From assembly GCF_030272615.1 (NCBI RefSeq), contig NC_081413.1, forward strand, positions 565,519,010 to 565,583,009: a stretch of 64,000 nt of DNA, given 5' to 3'. The translations under genes were made by a program, and so were the position numbers. The DNA is from Cryptomeria japonica. Taxonomy: Eukaryota > Streptophyta > Pinopsida > Cupressales > Cupressaceae. Positions 1-12,669 of the stretch are shown in pieces (the first letter of the stretch is position 1; each line of letters opens with the position of its first letter). The notes under the pieces were generated by a model. It was not told the origin of the DNA. It worked only from the letters and a program-made list of their open reading frames with translations, and ran no database searches.

Positions 1-70
1 TATGTATTGGCACATTCTAAAGACGGGATAATCACTGTTGTAAACTAGAACAATCAACAAATCCTAATGA

Positions 71-574
71 TTTGGATGAACCAGTGGAAAAATAATTGAT
101 AGGGTAATATAAGATTAGGTAAAATTGAGACGGGTATGTTGGGACAATTTTGTTTTGAAGTATTTAGGCAAAACTGGGTTCCACACAAACCCAGCGATTT
201 GGATGAACCAGTGGAGAAATAATTGATAGGGTAAGGAAGAATTAGGTGGAATTGAGACTGGTGTGTTGTGACAAAAAAGATTCCAAGTATTTAGGTAAAA
301 ACTGGGTTCCACATAAACCCAGCGATTTGGATGAACCAGTGGAGAAATAATTGATAGGGTAAGGAAGAGTTAGGTGGAATTGAGACTGGTGTGTTGTGAC
401 AAAAGAGATTCCAAGTATTTAGGTAAAAACTGGGTTCCACACAAACCCAGCGATTTGGATGAACCAGTGGAGAAATAATTGATAGGGTAAGAAAGAGTTA
501 GGTGGAATTGAGACTGGTGTGTTGTGACAAAAGAGATTCCAAGTATTTAGGTAAAAACTGGGTTCCACATAAAC
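71..574. repeat. Tandem array, ~128-bp unit, about four copies
   Basis: The marker TTTGGATGAACCAGTGG recurs at 71, 198, 326 and 454, giving spacings of 127, 128 and 128 bp. Each unit also carries TTGATAGGGTAA and ends near CTGGGTTCCACA. Copies 2-4 are almost identical and copy 1 is more diverged. The array stops near 574, where the sequence becomes unrelated. It may continue left of the window. No coding signal is evident. Confidence 0.9.
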
Positions 575-2456
575 ATCAATATATTGACTAATACACGGCT
601 GTTTAAGGCAGGCAGGTCTGTCTGGTCCCCACTACTAATGGAGATATCCTGAGTCTCTGACTTATTGAAAGAGGATTTTTTCCAAAAGTCAAGATCAACC
701 CAGGAGGTGGGGAGCTCAACCAATCACGTATTGAGCCAGATATTTAGGGAACTACCTATTCAAATTTTTATCCTTAAAATATTTGGGGTGAAGTAATATT
801 TCTGAAAATTGAAGCCAGCTACGTCAGGATTGAATTAGTTGGCACCATTTTTCTTCAATTACAATCAATATTTTGGAGGTCGTACCCCATGAAAGGGGAA
901 ATTTTGGACAGACTGTCTAAATTTTGGAGGAGAACAGGGACATATGATGTCTTTGATATTTCCTCATTAACTATGATCTGTTGACTGTTTGAAAGGCACT
1001 GGTATCATAAAAAAAATTGTTTGACAGGTACAGTCATCTTAAATTAAACCATAGGGGTATTAGAGTTAGATTCAATTAAGTAGGGTTGAATTTAACAGGT
1101 ACAGTCAATCTTAAATTAGACCATAGGGGTATTGGAATTAGATTCAATCAAGTAGGGTTGAATTTCACAGTATACTCTGAAATATAAGAAACAGGGCTAA
1201 ACAGGGCTTTTTAGGAATAACTGTGTGTCAGTGAAATATAAGAAAGGCTTTCTCAGAATAACTGTTTGTTGGATTTTTTATCATCTTCACAGTGTATGAT
1301 TGCAATGATGTATTCTGATAGGATGTGATTTCATATTTCAATATATATTAAATAGAGATTCAATTATCATTCTGATGATGGATCACAGAGTGTAATCTGA
1401 AATGTTGATGGAAAAAATCTCGACACAATCTAATCCAAAACAATTGCATTACTTATGAAATGTGATCCGAAACATTGATGACGAATAAAGTAAAAAAATA
1501 ATCAAATTACACAAATATATTGTTTAAAAATGAACAAGATCAGTTTGTATAGTTGTATGGTTCTAAAATCTTTCTGATTATTTATTTATTTATGTTGGGT
1601 GGTAAATCAGGGAGCACCTCATGTTGTGGAGAAGATAGTAGAGGAGGAGAATACAGAGGAATGGGAGATGCCAAGACATTGCCCACATCCCTGTGAATGT
1701 TGCTTTCCTCCATTTAGCCTCCTCTTGTGGCCACAGGATCCAAAACAATTTATGGAGGAGAATTGATTTCATCATGTAAATGGATTCTAATTTGACAAAT
1801 TCTTCTTACCATGAAAAGAAACTTTGTTCATAAGATTGTTAGATCATATTCTTGAAAGGTAGTCTTGAGAGGTACTTGGAAGAAGTTTGGCCTCCAACAA
1901 ATCCATCTGTGTATATATGACATTTATTGTAATTTTTATTTTATTCCATTCTTATAGTTTTGTAAGGTATTAATTCACAGACCCTGCCAATGACAGTTTA
2001 TACTTATAATTTATTATTGTTTTCATATTTTTATTTTGTGAAATTTTAGTTCAATCTTCTTTATTTAATCCACTTTTCAGGTAATCATTTAGATCTCTTT
2101 TTAAGCATTCACAATTTAAACACATAAGGAAGTGCACAGTAACAAGTATGTTGTGGAAATACACGGTAACAAATATGTTCTTCCTACCCTATGTTTGGAA
2201 TGTGACTTTATCATGTAATTTTACTTTTATGATAATGAAGTTTATAATCATATTTTTGTGGTTGTGATAAGAAATTGAAAAAAAATATATTAATATATTT
2301 TTATTGTTTATAATTATAATATGGATATAGATTTATTTATATATTTTGTTATTTTATTTTGTTATTTAGAATGTAAGACTTTCATAAATATTGGTTTAAC
2401 ATATTTTATGATATGAAAAAGTCATCATTAAAATAATCTAAAATGTTGATAGAGAT
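575..2456. other. Intergenic DNA, no gene recognised
   Basis: No convincing gene is visible. A local 71-bp direct duplication lies at 1026-1167. The stretch around 1597-1766 has about 55 stop-free codons on the plus strand with Cys/Pro-rich composition, but no start, no splice context I trust and no recognised family. The rest is AT-rich. Confidence 0.5.
1026..1167. repeat. 71-bp direct tandem duplication
   Basis: Two adjacent copies begin with AGGTACAGTCA at 1026 and 1097 and share the GTAGGGTTGAATTT ending, differing at a handful of bases. A second, less regular duplication of a GAAATATAAGAAA segment follows at about 1169-1260. Confidence 0.8.
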
Positions 2457-2472
2457 AAGTTATACAATTATA
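2457..2472 (+). repeat. Target-site duplication, left copy
   Basis: AAGTTATACAATTATA (16 bp) is repeated exactly at 6894-6909, directly after the poly-A end of the LINE. It defines the 5' truncation point of the element at 2473. Confidence 0.93.
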
Positions 2473-4440
2473 TACGGCTGAATCTGTTGCTTTAGATAAT
2501 GCTTTTATAAATTCGATCCCCCCTTTAGTAACTCAAGAGGATAATAAGATGCTTATGGCTCCCTTGTCTTTGAAGGAGTTGAAAGAGATGGATAATCCTA
2601 GCTCTTTTTCTGAATTTTGTCCTATTGCCTATGTACTACTTTATATAATTTTTTTACTAAGGCAATTTCTGTTAGGCTTTCTAGGCTCCTTCCTCGGATA
2701 GTTTCCATGGAGCAGGGTGTCTTTGTGTCTGGTAGTGAAACATTTGAAGGTGCGATTGTAGCTCATGAAATTCTGCACTCCATATCGCAACAAAAGGTCT
2801 CGACCACAATCCTTAAACTAGACATGATTAAGGCTTGTGATCGTGTCAATTGGCAGTCCCTTGTTGCTGTCTTGAATCGCCTGGGGTTTTCGCGTTGTTG
2901 GGTTAAATGGGTGTTTTCATGCATATCTTCTGCTCGTTTCTCAATATTGATTAATGGTTCTCCATCGGGGTTCTTTGCTTCCTCTCGGGGAATTAGGCAA
3001 GGGGATCCCCTCTCCCCTTTTTTGTTTATTCTTTTGGCTGAGGCGTTAAGCAGGGCCATTTCTAACGCCACAACATCTGGTTTATGGTCGGGTATCAAAA
3101 TTGATGGCCTTCCTTCTTCACAATCCCATTTCTTGTTTGCTGATGATACGCTTCTGTTTAGGGCCGCCTCTTTGAGAGAAGCTAGAGTTATAAAGAAAAT
3201 TATTTCTGATTATGCTGCATTTTTTGGTCAGAAGGTTAATAACCAGAAGTCTAAGGTTTTCTTTGTGAATGTCTCTCCTCTAGTTAGAAATAGACTCGTC
3301 CACTTTTGGGGTTTTCAAGTAGGGACTTTTCCTTGCAAGTATCTAGGCATTCCTTTTTTTCTGGGCTCTGAAAAGACCTCCTTTTGGGATAAAGTTGTTC
3401 ATGTGATCACTTCCAGAATATCTTCCTGGAATCACAAGTGGCTTATGATGGCTGGTAAGATTCTTTAAATTAAATCAGCCCTGAATGTCATCCCTACATA
3501 CTTTTGTCTATTATGCAGACTCCCCCTAAAGTTGTTAAGGACATTAAGATTTCCCTTAGGTCCTTTCTTTGGAGTGATAATGTGGGGGGTAGAAAGAAGA
3601 TTCCTCTTCTTGCATGGGACAAAATCTATCATCCTAAAGAACTGGGAGACACGGATATTCGTGATTTAGTAGCTCAGAATAAGGTCCTGGGGGCTAAACT
3701 GGTGTGGAAGTTATATGCAGACCCTCTAAGTAAATGGGTTTCCATCATGCTTGTTAAGTATTTAAGGGGAGCTCCTAGAGAAAGGATTTTTACGGCTGCA
3801 TCTCTTCCAAAGGGTTCTGCATTTTGGAACTTTCTGGTTTCTTGCAGGATGGTTATTTTACCACACCTTTCTTGGGTTGTTCATAGTGGGAAGAAGGCCC
3901 GGTTTTGGGATGAAGTCTGGAATGGTCAGCTATCCGAGATTGGTCCCCTTTGCCTGGTATTTTATCGGATCTTTGGGGGCTCAATGCAGATTATTTTGAT
4001 ATCGTTTCTACAAGTCCATATTTAGTAGCTAAATGGAAGGATATTCCTCCCTTGCCCATTGATAACAACCTTAGACTTGCTTTTATAGAAGAACTTCAGA
4101 AAAGACCTCTTGTATTTCAAGATAAGGAGGATTCCTTGGTATGGACTAAGAGTGCCTCAGGTGCTTATTCAGTAAAAGATGGGTATAATTCTTTGTCTCA
4201 GGCTTCCTCAACCTCCCTCTCTTGGCATACTAAACTATTTTGACATCCGGCTTGTCTTCCTAAGGTGGGGTCTTTTGCTTGGTTGGCAATCCAGGATAAA
4301 GTTCTCACTGGGATGCGATTGGATAGGCTTGGGATTTCAACGGTATTCCCTTGTGTTTTTTGCGAATATTGTATGGAAACCATGGATCATCTTTTTTTGA
4401 TTTGTCCTTTTGCTTGTGAGTGTTGATATTGGCTTTTTGG
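2473..4440 (+). pseudogene. LINE ORF2 remnant: RT and zf-RVT regions
   Basis: The RT domain is readable at about 2617-3468, with GIRQGDPLSP and the catalytic FADD box (about 3139). Upstream, 2473-2616 matches the linker before RT, but the expected N-terminal RT block is mostly missing, which implies an internal deletion near 2590-2615 plus a frame change. A TAA at 3466-3468 interrupts the frame. The connector continues at 3504-4025, with motifs such as KVLGAKLVWKLY and KKARFWDEVWNG. A Cys-containing zf-RVT segment (CVFCEYCMETMDHLF) lies near 4340-4400 after another frame shift. This would have been the element's polymerase; it is now nonfunctional. Confidence 0.9.
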
Positions 4441-4842
4441 GATATGCTTGGTTGGTCTTCTGCTCTTAGTCCCAACCTTTTCTCGCATTTCATGGCCTGG
4501 CCCTTGTTGTACTCGTCTTCTTTTTATTCATCTCTTTGGATTGTGGCACTGTTTGTGGTGATCTGGAATCTCTGGCTAGAAAGGAATTCTAGGATTTTTA
4601 AACATAAATCTACTACACTAGTTGAAGTTCTTGGCAAGATTCAATCCTCCATCTGTGAGGTGGTGCTTTCTTACATCCATAAAAATTTAGATCACCTGAG
4701 GTCTTTTTCTCACTGGGATAATTGGGTCACTTGGAAATGGGGCTCTCTTTGTCTAATGCCTTCTCATGGGGCTATATCAGTCGGTCTATCTTCTCTTGTT
4801 AAGCGTAGGATGGCCAAATGGAGTCCCCCCCCCCCATTTTGC

Positions 4843-5241
4843 CTTCAAGCTCAATTTTGATGGGGCTTCTAAGGGAAATCCAGGAAGGTCTGGTATTGGA
4901 GTGGTCATTTTTTATCATTCTTCTAATATTATCAAAGTTGTGGGAAAATATATTGGTCAGGGTACTAATAATGTAGCCGAGTTTTAGGCTTTATCCTTTG
5001 GTCTTGATCTCGCTATCTCTTTGAATATTAAAGACATTGTTATTGAAGGAGACTCAATGTTGATTTTCAAGCGGTTGTTGCCAAAAAATATATCTCTTGG
5101 CATTTACAGTATTTGTTAGAGCACATTCTTGTGCAATTGAAGTGTTTTTCCACTTTCTCCATCTCTCATTGTTACAGGGAGATCAATGTCATTGCGGATT
5201 TTTTGGCTAATAAGGCTATTGCTGAGGGTGTCGATTTCTGA
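4843..5241 (+). pseudogene. LINE C-terminal RNase H domain, broken
   Basis: FNFDGASKGNPGRSGIGVV marks the first catalytic strand of the plant-LINE RNase H domain, followed by TNNVAEF. A TAG at 4985-4987 interrupts it, and the frame resumes with ALSFGLDLA and the IEGDS motif near 5045. A frame change follows, and the last motif (REINVIADFLANKAI) lies near 5180-5222. The order and spacing fit an RNase H of about 130 residues. It removes RNA from the cDNA hybrid in active elements. Two breaks make it defective here. Confidence 0.88.
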
Positions 5242-6893
5242 GAGGTTCTTCCTTCAGACATTCCAGCCTCTTGCATTAGGCTTCTCTCTTAGTAGGAACT
5301 GGGTCTTACTTGGAAGTCTCCCTCATTTTCTAAGTTGAATGTGGTTTTCTTTTGCAAGTATTTGCAGTGAGGGTGTTGGTCTTTTTGACTATATCTTTGT
5401 TGTTGATATTTTTAGTTAGAATTTCCTCATGGAGCCTGGAGGATGTTGTGGCTTCTCCTGCTGGTGTGCTATCTTTCATCTTTCTATAGATTTTTGTTGT
5501 AGTCTTCTCCCTTCTCCTTGCTGGGTGTGGTTTTTCTTTCGCATATGGCTACAGGGAGGATGTTGTCCTGCCTTATGGCAACATTTTTGTTGTGGGTATA
5601 TCTGGTAGTATCTCCTCACTGAGCCTGGAGGGTGAAGGGGCTACTTTGGCTTGACTGGTACCTTATGTTTCTTGCATTTCTTTTGTATCTCGGGCTTTTT
5701 TTCACTGTTTGGTGTTTGGGAGATTTCTGCTATGTCCAAAGTAGGTTCTGATCAATTGTTTGGTTTGGACTTGGGTTCCATTTGTTGGCATTTTATTGGT
5801 GGGTGACTCGAGCTCATTTGATGATGTGTCTTAGTTTCTCTGTGGAATGGTGTTGGGTAATAATGATTTTCTATGGTGTTCAATCTTCTGCATTATTTGG
5901 CAATCATTATCTTTTGTGGTGTGGACATGGTGGTTTTTTGGCGGGGGTTTTGGGTCATGAGTGTGTATTAGTTGCACTGGCCTCATCATTCCTTAGTCAC
6001 CCGACATCGTGTTTGTTCATATCCTTAGGGAGCTGCTCGTTTCATGATCGGGGGTGATGTGCGGGGAGGTTGTGTTCTTCTGCATGATTATGCTTCATCA
6101 TTGGTTGGTCATTCCTACATTTTCTGTTCATTTTCTTGTGAGCTGCCTTTTCTTGATTTAGAGGGCTAATCATGTTTTTGATATCTCTTCTTCTATTTAT
6201 ATTCACGGAGGCTTGTAGTCGTGGTATCCATTCTTTCTTTTGCATTAGTTTTTTTCTAACACAAAATGCTCTATTTGTTGCGGAGAGTTCTTGTTAAAAT
6301 TGGTGGTTGGTGGCTATTTTTGAGGAACTGGAAATTGCAGATAGCGTGGTGTTTCAGATGGTTTCTTATCCTTCTTCTATTTCTTTGGTTGTTGCTCTGT
6401 CTTACCTTATGGCTCGGTCTTATTCTGCTTCCTCAGGGTCTTCATCATCCCTCTCTTCTTCTTATCGGGATTATCATATGTTTGCTCACCATTTTTGTGC
6501 TGGCAGGTTCACTTATTTTAGAATATTTTTCTGGTTGTGAGTTTTATTCTATTCAAAGGTCTGGACACGTGCTGTGTAGACAGGATGGTTCAGGGTTGAT
6601 GGCACTGGTTTTGGTTTTGGATTGATGGCACTGGGTCTATCTTGATATGTTCTCTTCTATGCTGGTTATGGCAGCTTCCTTTATATCTAATGCAAATGGC
6701 TATGTATCTGGGAGGGTTTTTTGGGGTGCCTATGGGCTTTTGCAATGGGTAGATAGGCCTATGTTTTCTTGAGCAATACTGAAGGGTTTTCTTACTGGTT
6801 CTTTCCCTTCAGTGCTCTTTGAACCAGACACTTGTAAAAAACAAAATCTTTAATATAATTTCAGTGGTTTCATCCACTTTTATCAAAAAAAAA
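5242..6893 (+). other. Long 3' untranslated tail of the LINE
   Basis: About 1.65 kb of T/G-rich, non-conserved sequence separates the RNase H end from the A-tail. It has short chance ORFs but no recognisable domain. The element ends with TTTCATCCACTTTTATC followed by A residues. I see no sign that this is a second insertion, but I cannot exclude one. Confidence 0.6.
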
Positions 6894-6909
6894 AAGTTAT
6901 ACAATTATA
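6894..6909 (+). repeat. Target-site duplication, right copy
   Basis: Exact copy of the 16 bp at 2457-2472, directly after the LINE poly-A run. Confidence 0.93.
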
Positions 6910-8112
6910 AATATTCTTGATCATTACTATTATGAATGAAATGATTTTTAATCACATCTATGAGATCAAAATAGCTCATAAGACTATCCATTGTAATGGC
7001 TATTGCAACTACTTAAAGATACCTAGGGTACATGGTGTCCTGTATTGGAAAATTCCAACCCTTTGGGTTGGATTTACATTGAGCATCCAACCCAAAGGTT
7101 TGGAAGACCATTTCATGCCAAAGACGCATTTTTTGAAAAGGTAAAATAAATTCACATGATTTTGGTTGTGCTCTCCATCTAGTCTATATGCGTTTCAATG
7201 TTACATTAAAAAAAAAGACCACGATGGTGTTAAGCTCTCTCTTAGCTATCTAGCCATATAATTTTCTTCATGTTTTGATTATGTTAAAGTTTTCATCTTT
7301 AATTTATTTGTTAGTGTCCTTTTTTGTCAAAAACCAACATGTGGTATTTTGGGTATAATTGTTTACTCATTCATCAAATTTTTAAACAAATGAGTTTTTT
7401 TAATATCTAGACTCCATTCTACACAAATTGAAAAAAGAAAAAATATTGCTTTAAAAACTTTTAGGGGGGAGCACACTCAAATTTATATTTTTCCGGATGA
7501 GTCCACTTCAAAAATTAGTAAAAAATCATATATTCATTAAAAAATTAGACAAAAAATTGAATATGAACTACATGGTGTTAGCTAATTTCTCATTGAAGTG
7601 ATTTTTGAAATTCTATAAAATATTAACATTCTAGAGGGAACACACTAAACACTCGGTTATGTTTTTTGAAAAAATAGGACCACTTTGTGTGCTCTCCCTT
7701 TGTTTAACACTTAATTTCAACCATTTTCAAAAAAATTAATAGTTTAGAAAGTAGATTTGGAGCATTACAACTCTTGTTGTTGTAACATCTTCAAATTTTT
7801 AGCATAATTATCTTTATTTTCTCATTTAATCTCAAAATTTGCTGCTTTTTCGTCCCCCATCTTAAGACCCCTTTTGGTCCTCCATCTTAAAACCCCTTTC
7901 CCAATATACATAGAGAAGGTAGATAGAGTGTTAGTTACGTTGAACCAAATTGTTTCACATGACATACACTAATTTAGGGAACACATACTTGACTAAAGTA
8001 TGATATATTTATACGAAATTTAATTCAAAGGATTTGTGCAAATCTTACAAATACATGACTAATTTAAAAGTAATTTATGATCCTTCAAGGTTATTATTTC
8101 TTTATGGAGGTA
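6910..8112. other. AT-rich intergenic DNA
   Basis: No gene is visible. A short palindromic cluster around CCAACCCTTTGGGTTGG lies near 7047-7065. A weak inverted similarity of GGGAGCACAC-type motifs spans about 7466-7710, which may be an old foldback remnant, but the arms are too diverged to call. Confidence 0.45.
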
Positions 8113-8117
8113 TATAT

Positions 8118-8356
8118 TGTTGGGATCTAAGAACATTGGGGGGTGGGGGGGGGGAGGCGAAGGGGGGTGAATCAGTGTTCTGCCGATATGTGTTGATTTT
8201 ATCATTTTATACCATAGACATATAAACCGATAAACAAATAAGCATATAACAAGAAGCAAATACATGATCCACATAAATGAACACCATAACACACATAATT
8301 TATACGTGGAAAACCTCAAAGAGGAAAAACCATGGTGGGATTTGTGACCCACAATA
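8118..8356 (-). repeat. Outer element 3' LTR, distal fragment
   Basis: Matches the first part of the 5' LTR at 24797 onward, including the G-rich run, the CAGTGTTCTGCCG block and the GGTGGGATTTGTGA block. The match stops at the CAATA duplication of the nested unit and resumes at 12670. The 5' LTR copy has a small internal deletion relative to this one. Confidence 0.9.
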
Positions 8357-9109
8357 TGTAAAGACGTAAATCGTGCTAACTTCAATAATAGCCGAAATAC
8401 TCTTTATTCTTAAATAAACTCATAAATCGGTTAATAAGTCTATTTCATTCCAAATTTCCTTCCATAGTTTCATTTGATCATTCCATTTATTTCGTAATAA
8501 ACACGAAATTTCTATAAAAGATAAAGATTCTTTATTCAATAAATTGACATAAGTAGTATCTCAATCATACAATACTTAGGCATTTCAAGTTGTCGTAAGT
8601 TCAATAATAAAATAATACAAAGTAAAGGGTGAGATCCGTCCGTCGATCTGCAACCCAAGCTATCTCCAATGCAATCTTTAGCATGAAGACGAGAACAAGA
8701 TTCATGCGCTTTTTCCGCCCAACCTTGAAGCTTACGCTTCCTTGGAATTCTTAGTCAATAAAAAATACCCGACCCTGCACTAATTGCTTAGCAAAAGAAT
8801 TTGAAAGACAAGATGAAATTTGGTGCATGCCTAGATGATACATGCAATTCTTTTTTATAATTCCATTAAGAAACATGCAAGATCAATCAAGGATGTGGTA
8901 GAGAGCATTTATAAATCCATTTATTTCAATGGTAAATAAGTTACTTAGCTGAGTATAATGCCATGCATAGCAATAAAAGATAGTTTGGAAAAAGCAAACT
9001 ATTCTCTCTATAATTCCACATTCGGCACCCATCCTGGAAGTTAACTTTCCACAAACACAAGCCTATCTAGCTTTGTTCACATGAATCTAGGATAAATATA
9101 TACAGAAGA

Positions 9110-9295
9110 CAATCTTTCGCCTTTCAATTCTAGCTTCCTATTTCTCATAAAATAAAAATACAAAGTTTAAAGAAGACAATCTTTCGTCAAGTAGAAGTAG
9201 AAAGAATCAATCTTTCGTTAAAACCAATCCTATCTGAAAGGAAGCAATCTTTCATGGATACACAAATATACATCTAAAAGAAAAACAATCTTTCG
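9110..9295. repeat. Dispersed CAATCTTTCG motif, five copies
   Basis: CAATCTTTCG, or CAATCTTTCA in one case, begins at 9110, 9178, 9208, 9245 and 9286, in otherwise unrelated A/T-rich sequence. Spacing is irregular (30-68 bp), so this is a clustered short motif, not a strict tandem array. Confidence 0.75.
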
Positions 9296-11014
9296 CTTCT
9301 ATCTTTCAAGAAATTTAAAGACAAGAATTAAATATTAAGGAAGTGTAACACATGTATGTATCTTTACATAGAAATTGAATAAAATGAGCACACATTCTTT
9401 TATTCAATTAACAAAAAATTTAAATAACATAATCATTAACATGCATTTCTCTTCTTATGGTTTAGAATTCTAAGTTTATATCGCCTAAGCTCTCTATCTT
9501 CCCTTGTGTCTTGGTTCATTTACCTCTTTTCTCAAAACATCATATTTAGTTTAATACTAATATGTGACTTTTCATGATTTAAATACTCAACTCACCGACT
9601 TTACTAATTTACCATAACAACATTCTAACATGATGAAAATTCATAAAGCACCTATCTATATGGCCTTTTTAATGAGACACCTGATAACCATCTTTTCTCT
9701 TCATGCAAGGATCTAATTTGAATGTGTGAGTCTTTTCTTTATGATATCAAAATAAACTTCACTATTTAATAAGTCATAATTCTAATATTTCATCTTCTTT
9801 GCAATTCAATTTCAGAGTTTCTCTCTCTATCCTCTTACTTTGTTCCTACAGGATTGGGTGATGAGAGTTTCACTAAGTTTTATCAACAAATTTTTAGAAA
9901 ATATTTCATTATTGCATCTATATCTACATGATCGTAATTTAAACAATTAAAAATGATTTATATTGTGACTCTAACTCTTCCATTAGAATATTGCATATAT
10001 CTAAAACTAGATCATTCTTTACCTTTTAGACCTCTACAACAAAACATGCTAGATTTGAGATTACCTCAAGAAACATGATCCATGTCTATTAGGATCCCTG
10101 ATAGCTTCAAAGTGACTGCAATACGTTCAGATTCCAATTGCTTTCCACCTCGGTGCTCTTCTATCTCACGAGCTCTCTATTCCTAGTCATTATCCTTTCT
10201 ATATTCAGAGAATTTCTCTAATAATAATAAAGCAACTAACTCTCATTCAAGAGCCTAACCCCTAAGTTCAACGCTAAATTGGAGATGATCATCAACGATC
10301 TTTTAAGACTCAGTCGTAAACACATCAAAATCTCCACTATTCTATTCTCTCTAATCTCGTGTCGCTCTTCTACGTTCTTGCTCTCCTATATCTTGCTCCC
10401 TTTCTATCTTCTCTCTTCTAACTTGCTTTCCTCTAACTTCCTCCCTCCCTTTCTTCCAACTTCAATGGTCTATATATAGTGATCCAATCTACCTTCTTTC
10501 CTATTTTCAAGTTATTTTTCGTAGTGGTGGATTGATTCTAAATGACACCACTCATGGTTTTATTGCAACGTAACATTCCTAATCGGATTCGAACACCTAT
10601 GTGTTCACCATGCAAGGTTATTCATTATCCACTTAATGACACCAAGCCACTTAAGTTTTTAAGTTCATAATTATCTCTTACTAAGTTGACTTTACTTAAA
10701 ATGAATTCCTTAAAACATGCAAAGTTAAATTTAACTAACTTATGCAAAGTTAAATTAAACTAACTTATGCATGTCGATCAAGGTGTTGGTGGGTTTACGT
10801 GGGCTGGTAAACCACATTTCTATTAATTCATGCCACATGTTTTGGCAGCTGCAACGTATGCAAACGTGGTTGATGTTAATATTGTTTAAATTATGCAAAC
10901 CATTTTCTAAGTCCCTTTTTGCCAAGTCAACTTCTTCTATACTACGCTTGCCTTGCATTTATCCTACCATCTCAGTGTCACTTGCTACGTAGTCAGTGTT
11001 TGTTGCAACGTGGA

Positions 11015-11250
11015 GTAGGTCTTAGTATTTGGGAGGAGGGGTTTCTTGCAACATGGTGCAGGTGTATATAAAAAGGGAGGAGGGGTGGTTAGTGGTAATA
11101 CCGAACCCTCCCTTTAATTAAGGGGGGTGGTTGTAGGTCTTAGTATTTGGGAGGAGGGATTTCTTGCAGCGTGGTGCAGGTGTATATAAAAAGGGAGGAG
11201 GGGTGGTCGGTGGTAATACCGAACCCTCCCTTTAATTAAGGGGGGTGGTT
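11015..11250. repeat. 118-bp tandem duplication with TATA box and hairpin
   Basis: Two copies begin GTAGGTCTTAGTATTTGG at 11015 and 11133. Each contains TGTATATAAAAAGGG, a strong plus-strand TATA-like box, and a segment (AACCCTCCCTTTAATTAAGG) that is the left side of a hairpin. Confidence 0.88.
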
Positions 11251-11270
11251 GGTATTACTATCGACCACCC
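11201..11270. repeat. 70-bp imperfect palindrome
   Basis: Left arm 11201-11232 and right arm 11239-11270 are near-complementary around a TAATTAA centre; GGGTGGTCGG pairs with the CCACCC end and GGTAATACC pairs with GGTATTAC. It would form a stable hairpin in RNA. It overlaps the second copy of the 118-bp duplication. Confidence 0.82.
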
Positions 11271-11467
11271 TTGTTATTGTTTATTATTATTTTTTTAAAC
11301 AACTTAACCCGCCACTACCGTCCTTTGTTATTACTTTTTATAATTTGTTTTACTTTTAATTTTAATTTTATTTATATCTATCTATAAATATAAATAATGA
11401 CTTTTCATATTTTATATATATATATATATATATAACATTAAACTTGATAACATATTCTTCAATAAAC

Positions 11468-11578
<111 letters not shown>

Positions 11579-11687
11579 GTTTTCATTAAATAATTTAATT
11601 TCATAAATCTATTTACATATACAATAATTACATACATATTTACAAGTACATGATCAATTTTTTTTTAGAAGTCATATACATATATAA

Positions 11688-11840
11688 CACACACACACAC
11701 ACACATATATATATACATATATATATGTATGTATATACACACACACACACACATATATATATATATGTATGTATATACACACACATATATATATGTATGT
11801 ATATATACACACACATATATATATATATCTATGTATATAC

Positions 11841-11880
<40 letters not shown>
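11688..11880. repeat. Compound CA/TA/TG microsatellite
   Basis: Alternating blocks of (AC)n, (AT)n and (GT)n with GTATGTATA spacers. All open frames over it are low-complexity artefacts. Confidence 0.95.
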
Positions 11881-12669
11881 ATTTTAATCTCAAATGATTA
11901 CGTAGGTATAAACAAAATTCATGAAGGAATCATATTTCACGATAATTGGATATTTATAACTATATAGATATATATGTATATGATTGTTCAATCAATTTTT
12001 CATATACATATATATTTTATACTATTGTCCAATTTACAAAAGTAAATTCATAAGTACGATTTTTCATACATTTATACATGTCTGAACAAAAAGAACATAT
12101 AAACATAGGGTCAATATTCATTTTTTAAAAATCTTTTACACATTTTATCTCTTTTAACAATAAAGCATAATATTTCACAATCACTCTTGCAACTTAGATT
12201 TAATTCAATCACCACTCAAATCTTGCAATCGATGCACATGTATAAATATTTAAATCAATCTACTACTCATTCCAAGTTCATCATTCCAATTTGAACAAAC
12301 ACTCAAATAAGGTCATTTAAATCATCCATATTTACAAGATGCAAATTAAAAATCCTAATGTGGTGTGTGAGAGATTCCATCTATTCTAACAAAATACAAG
12401 AGCTAAGACAACTCTACTTGAACCATGTTCTTGCCTTCATTTGTGTTTACCAGTTTCTGCATTCACTTGCACTCAGTTGCTCATTAGCAATGATGATCCC
12501 AATTTACAATAAAAATTATTAATAATAATTCAATTGTATATAAATTATTTCAGTGCATTCGATCTCCTGTCTTATTTCATTGACAATTCCAATTTCATTT
12601 CATTTGTGAAAAATAAATTTTATTTTCCTAATTAAATAATTATGGAAAAATAGTGTTCGTGACACAATA

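Larger units (their letters stand above)
2473..6893 (+). mobile_element. 5'-truncated L1-type LINE, defective
   Basis: This is a non-LTR retrotransposon of the plant L1 kind, inserted by target-primed reverse transcription. A perfect 16-bp TSD flanks it and it ends in a run of A at 6885-6895. It starts inside the linker before the reverse transcriptase (RT) domain, so the ORF1 and endonuclease regions are absent. In order it holds a partial RT, the RT-associated zinc-finger region (zf-RVT type), RNase H, and an unusually long 3' tail from about 5242. Stops and frame changes occur throughout, so it is dead. The RT differs clearly from the LINE at 62-64 kb, so it is another subfamily. Confidence 0.93.

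Noticed and set aside
1597-1766. Plus-strand stop-free stretch with Cys/Pro motifs, possible terminal exon
   Set aside because: No start, no clear acceptor and no recognised homology; length is within chance expectation.
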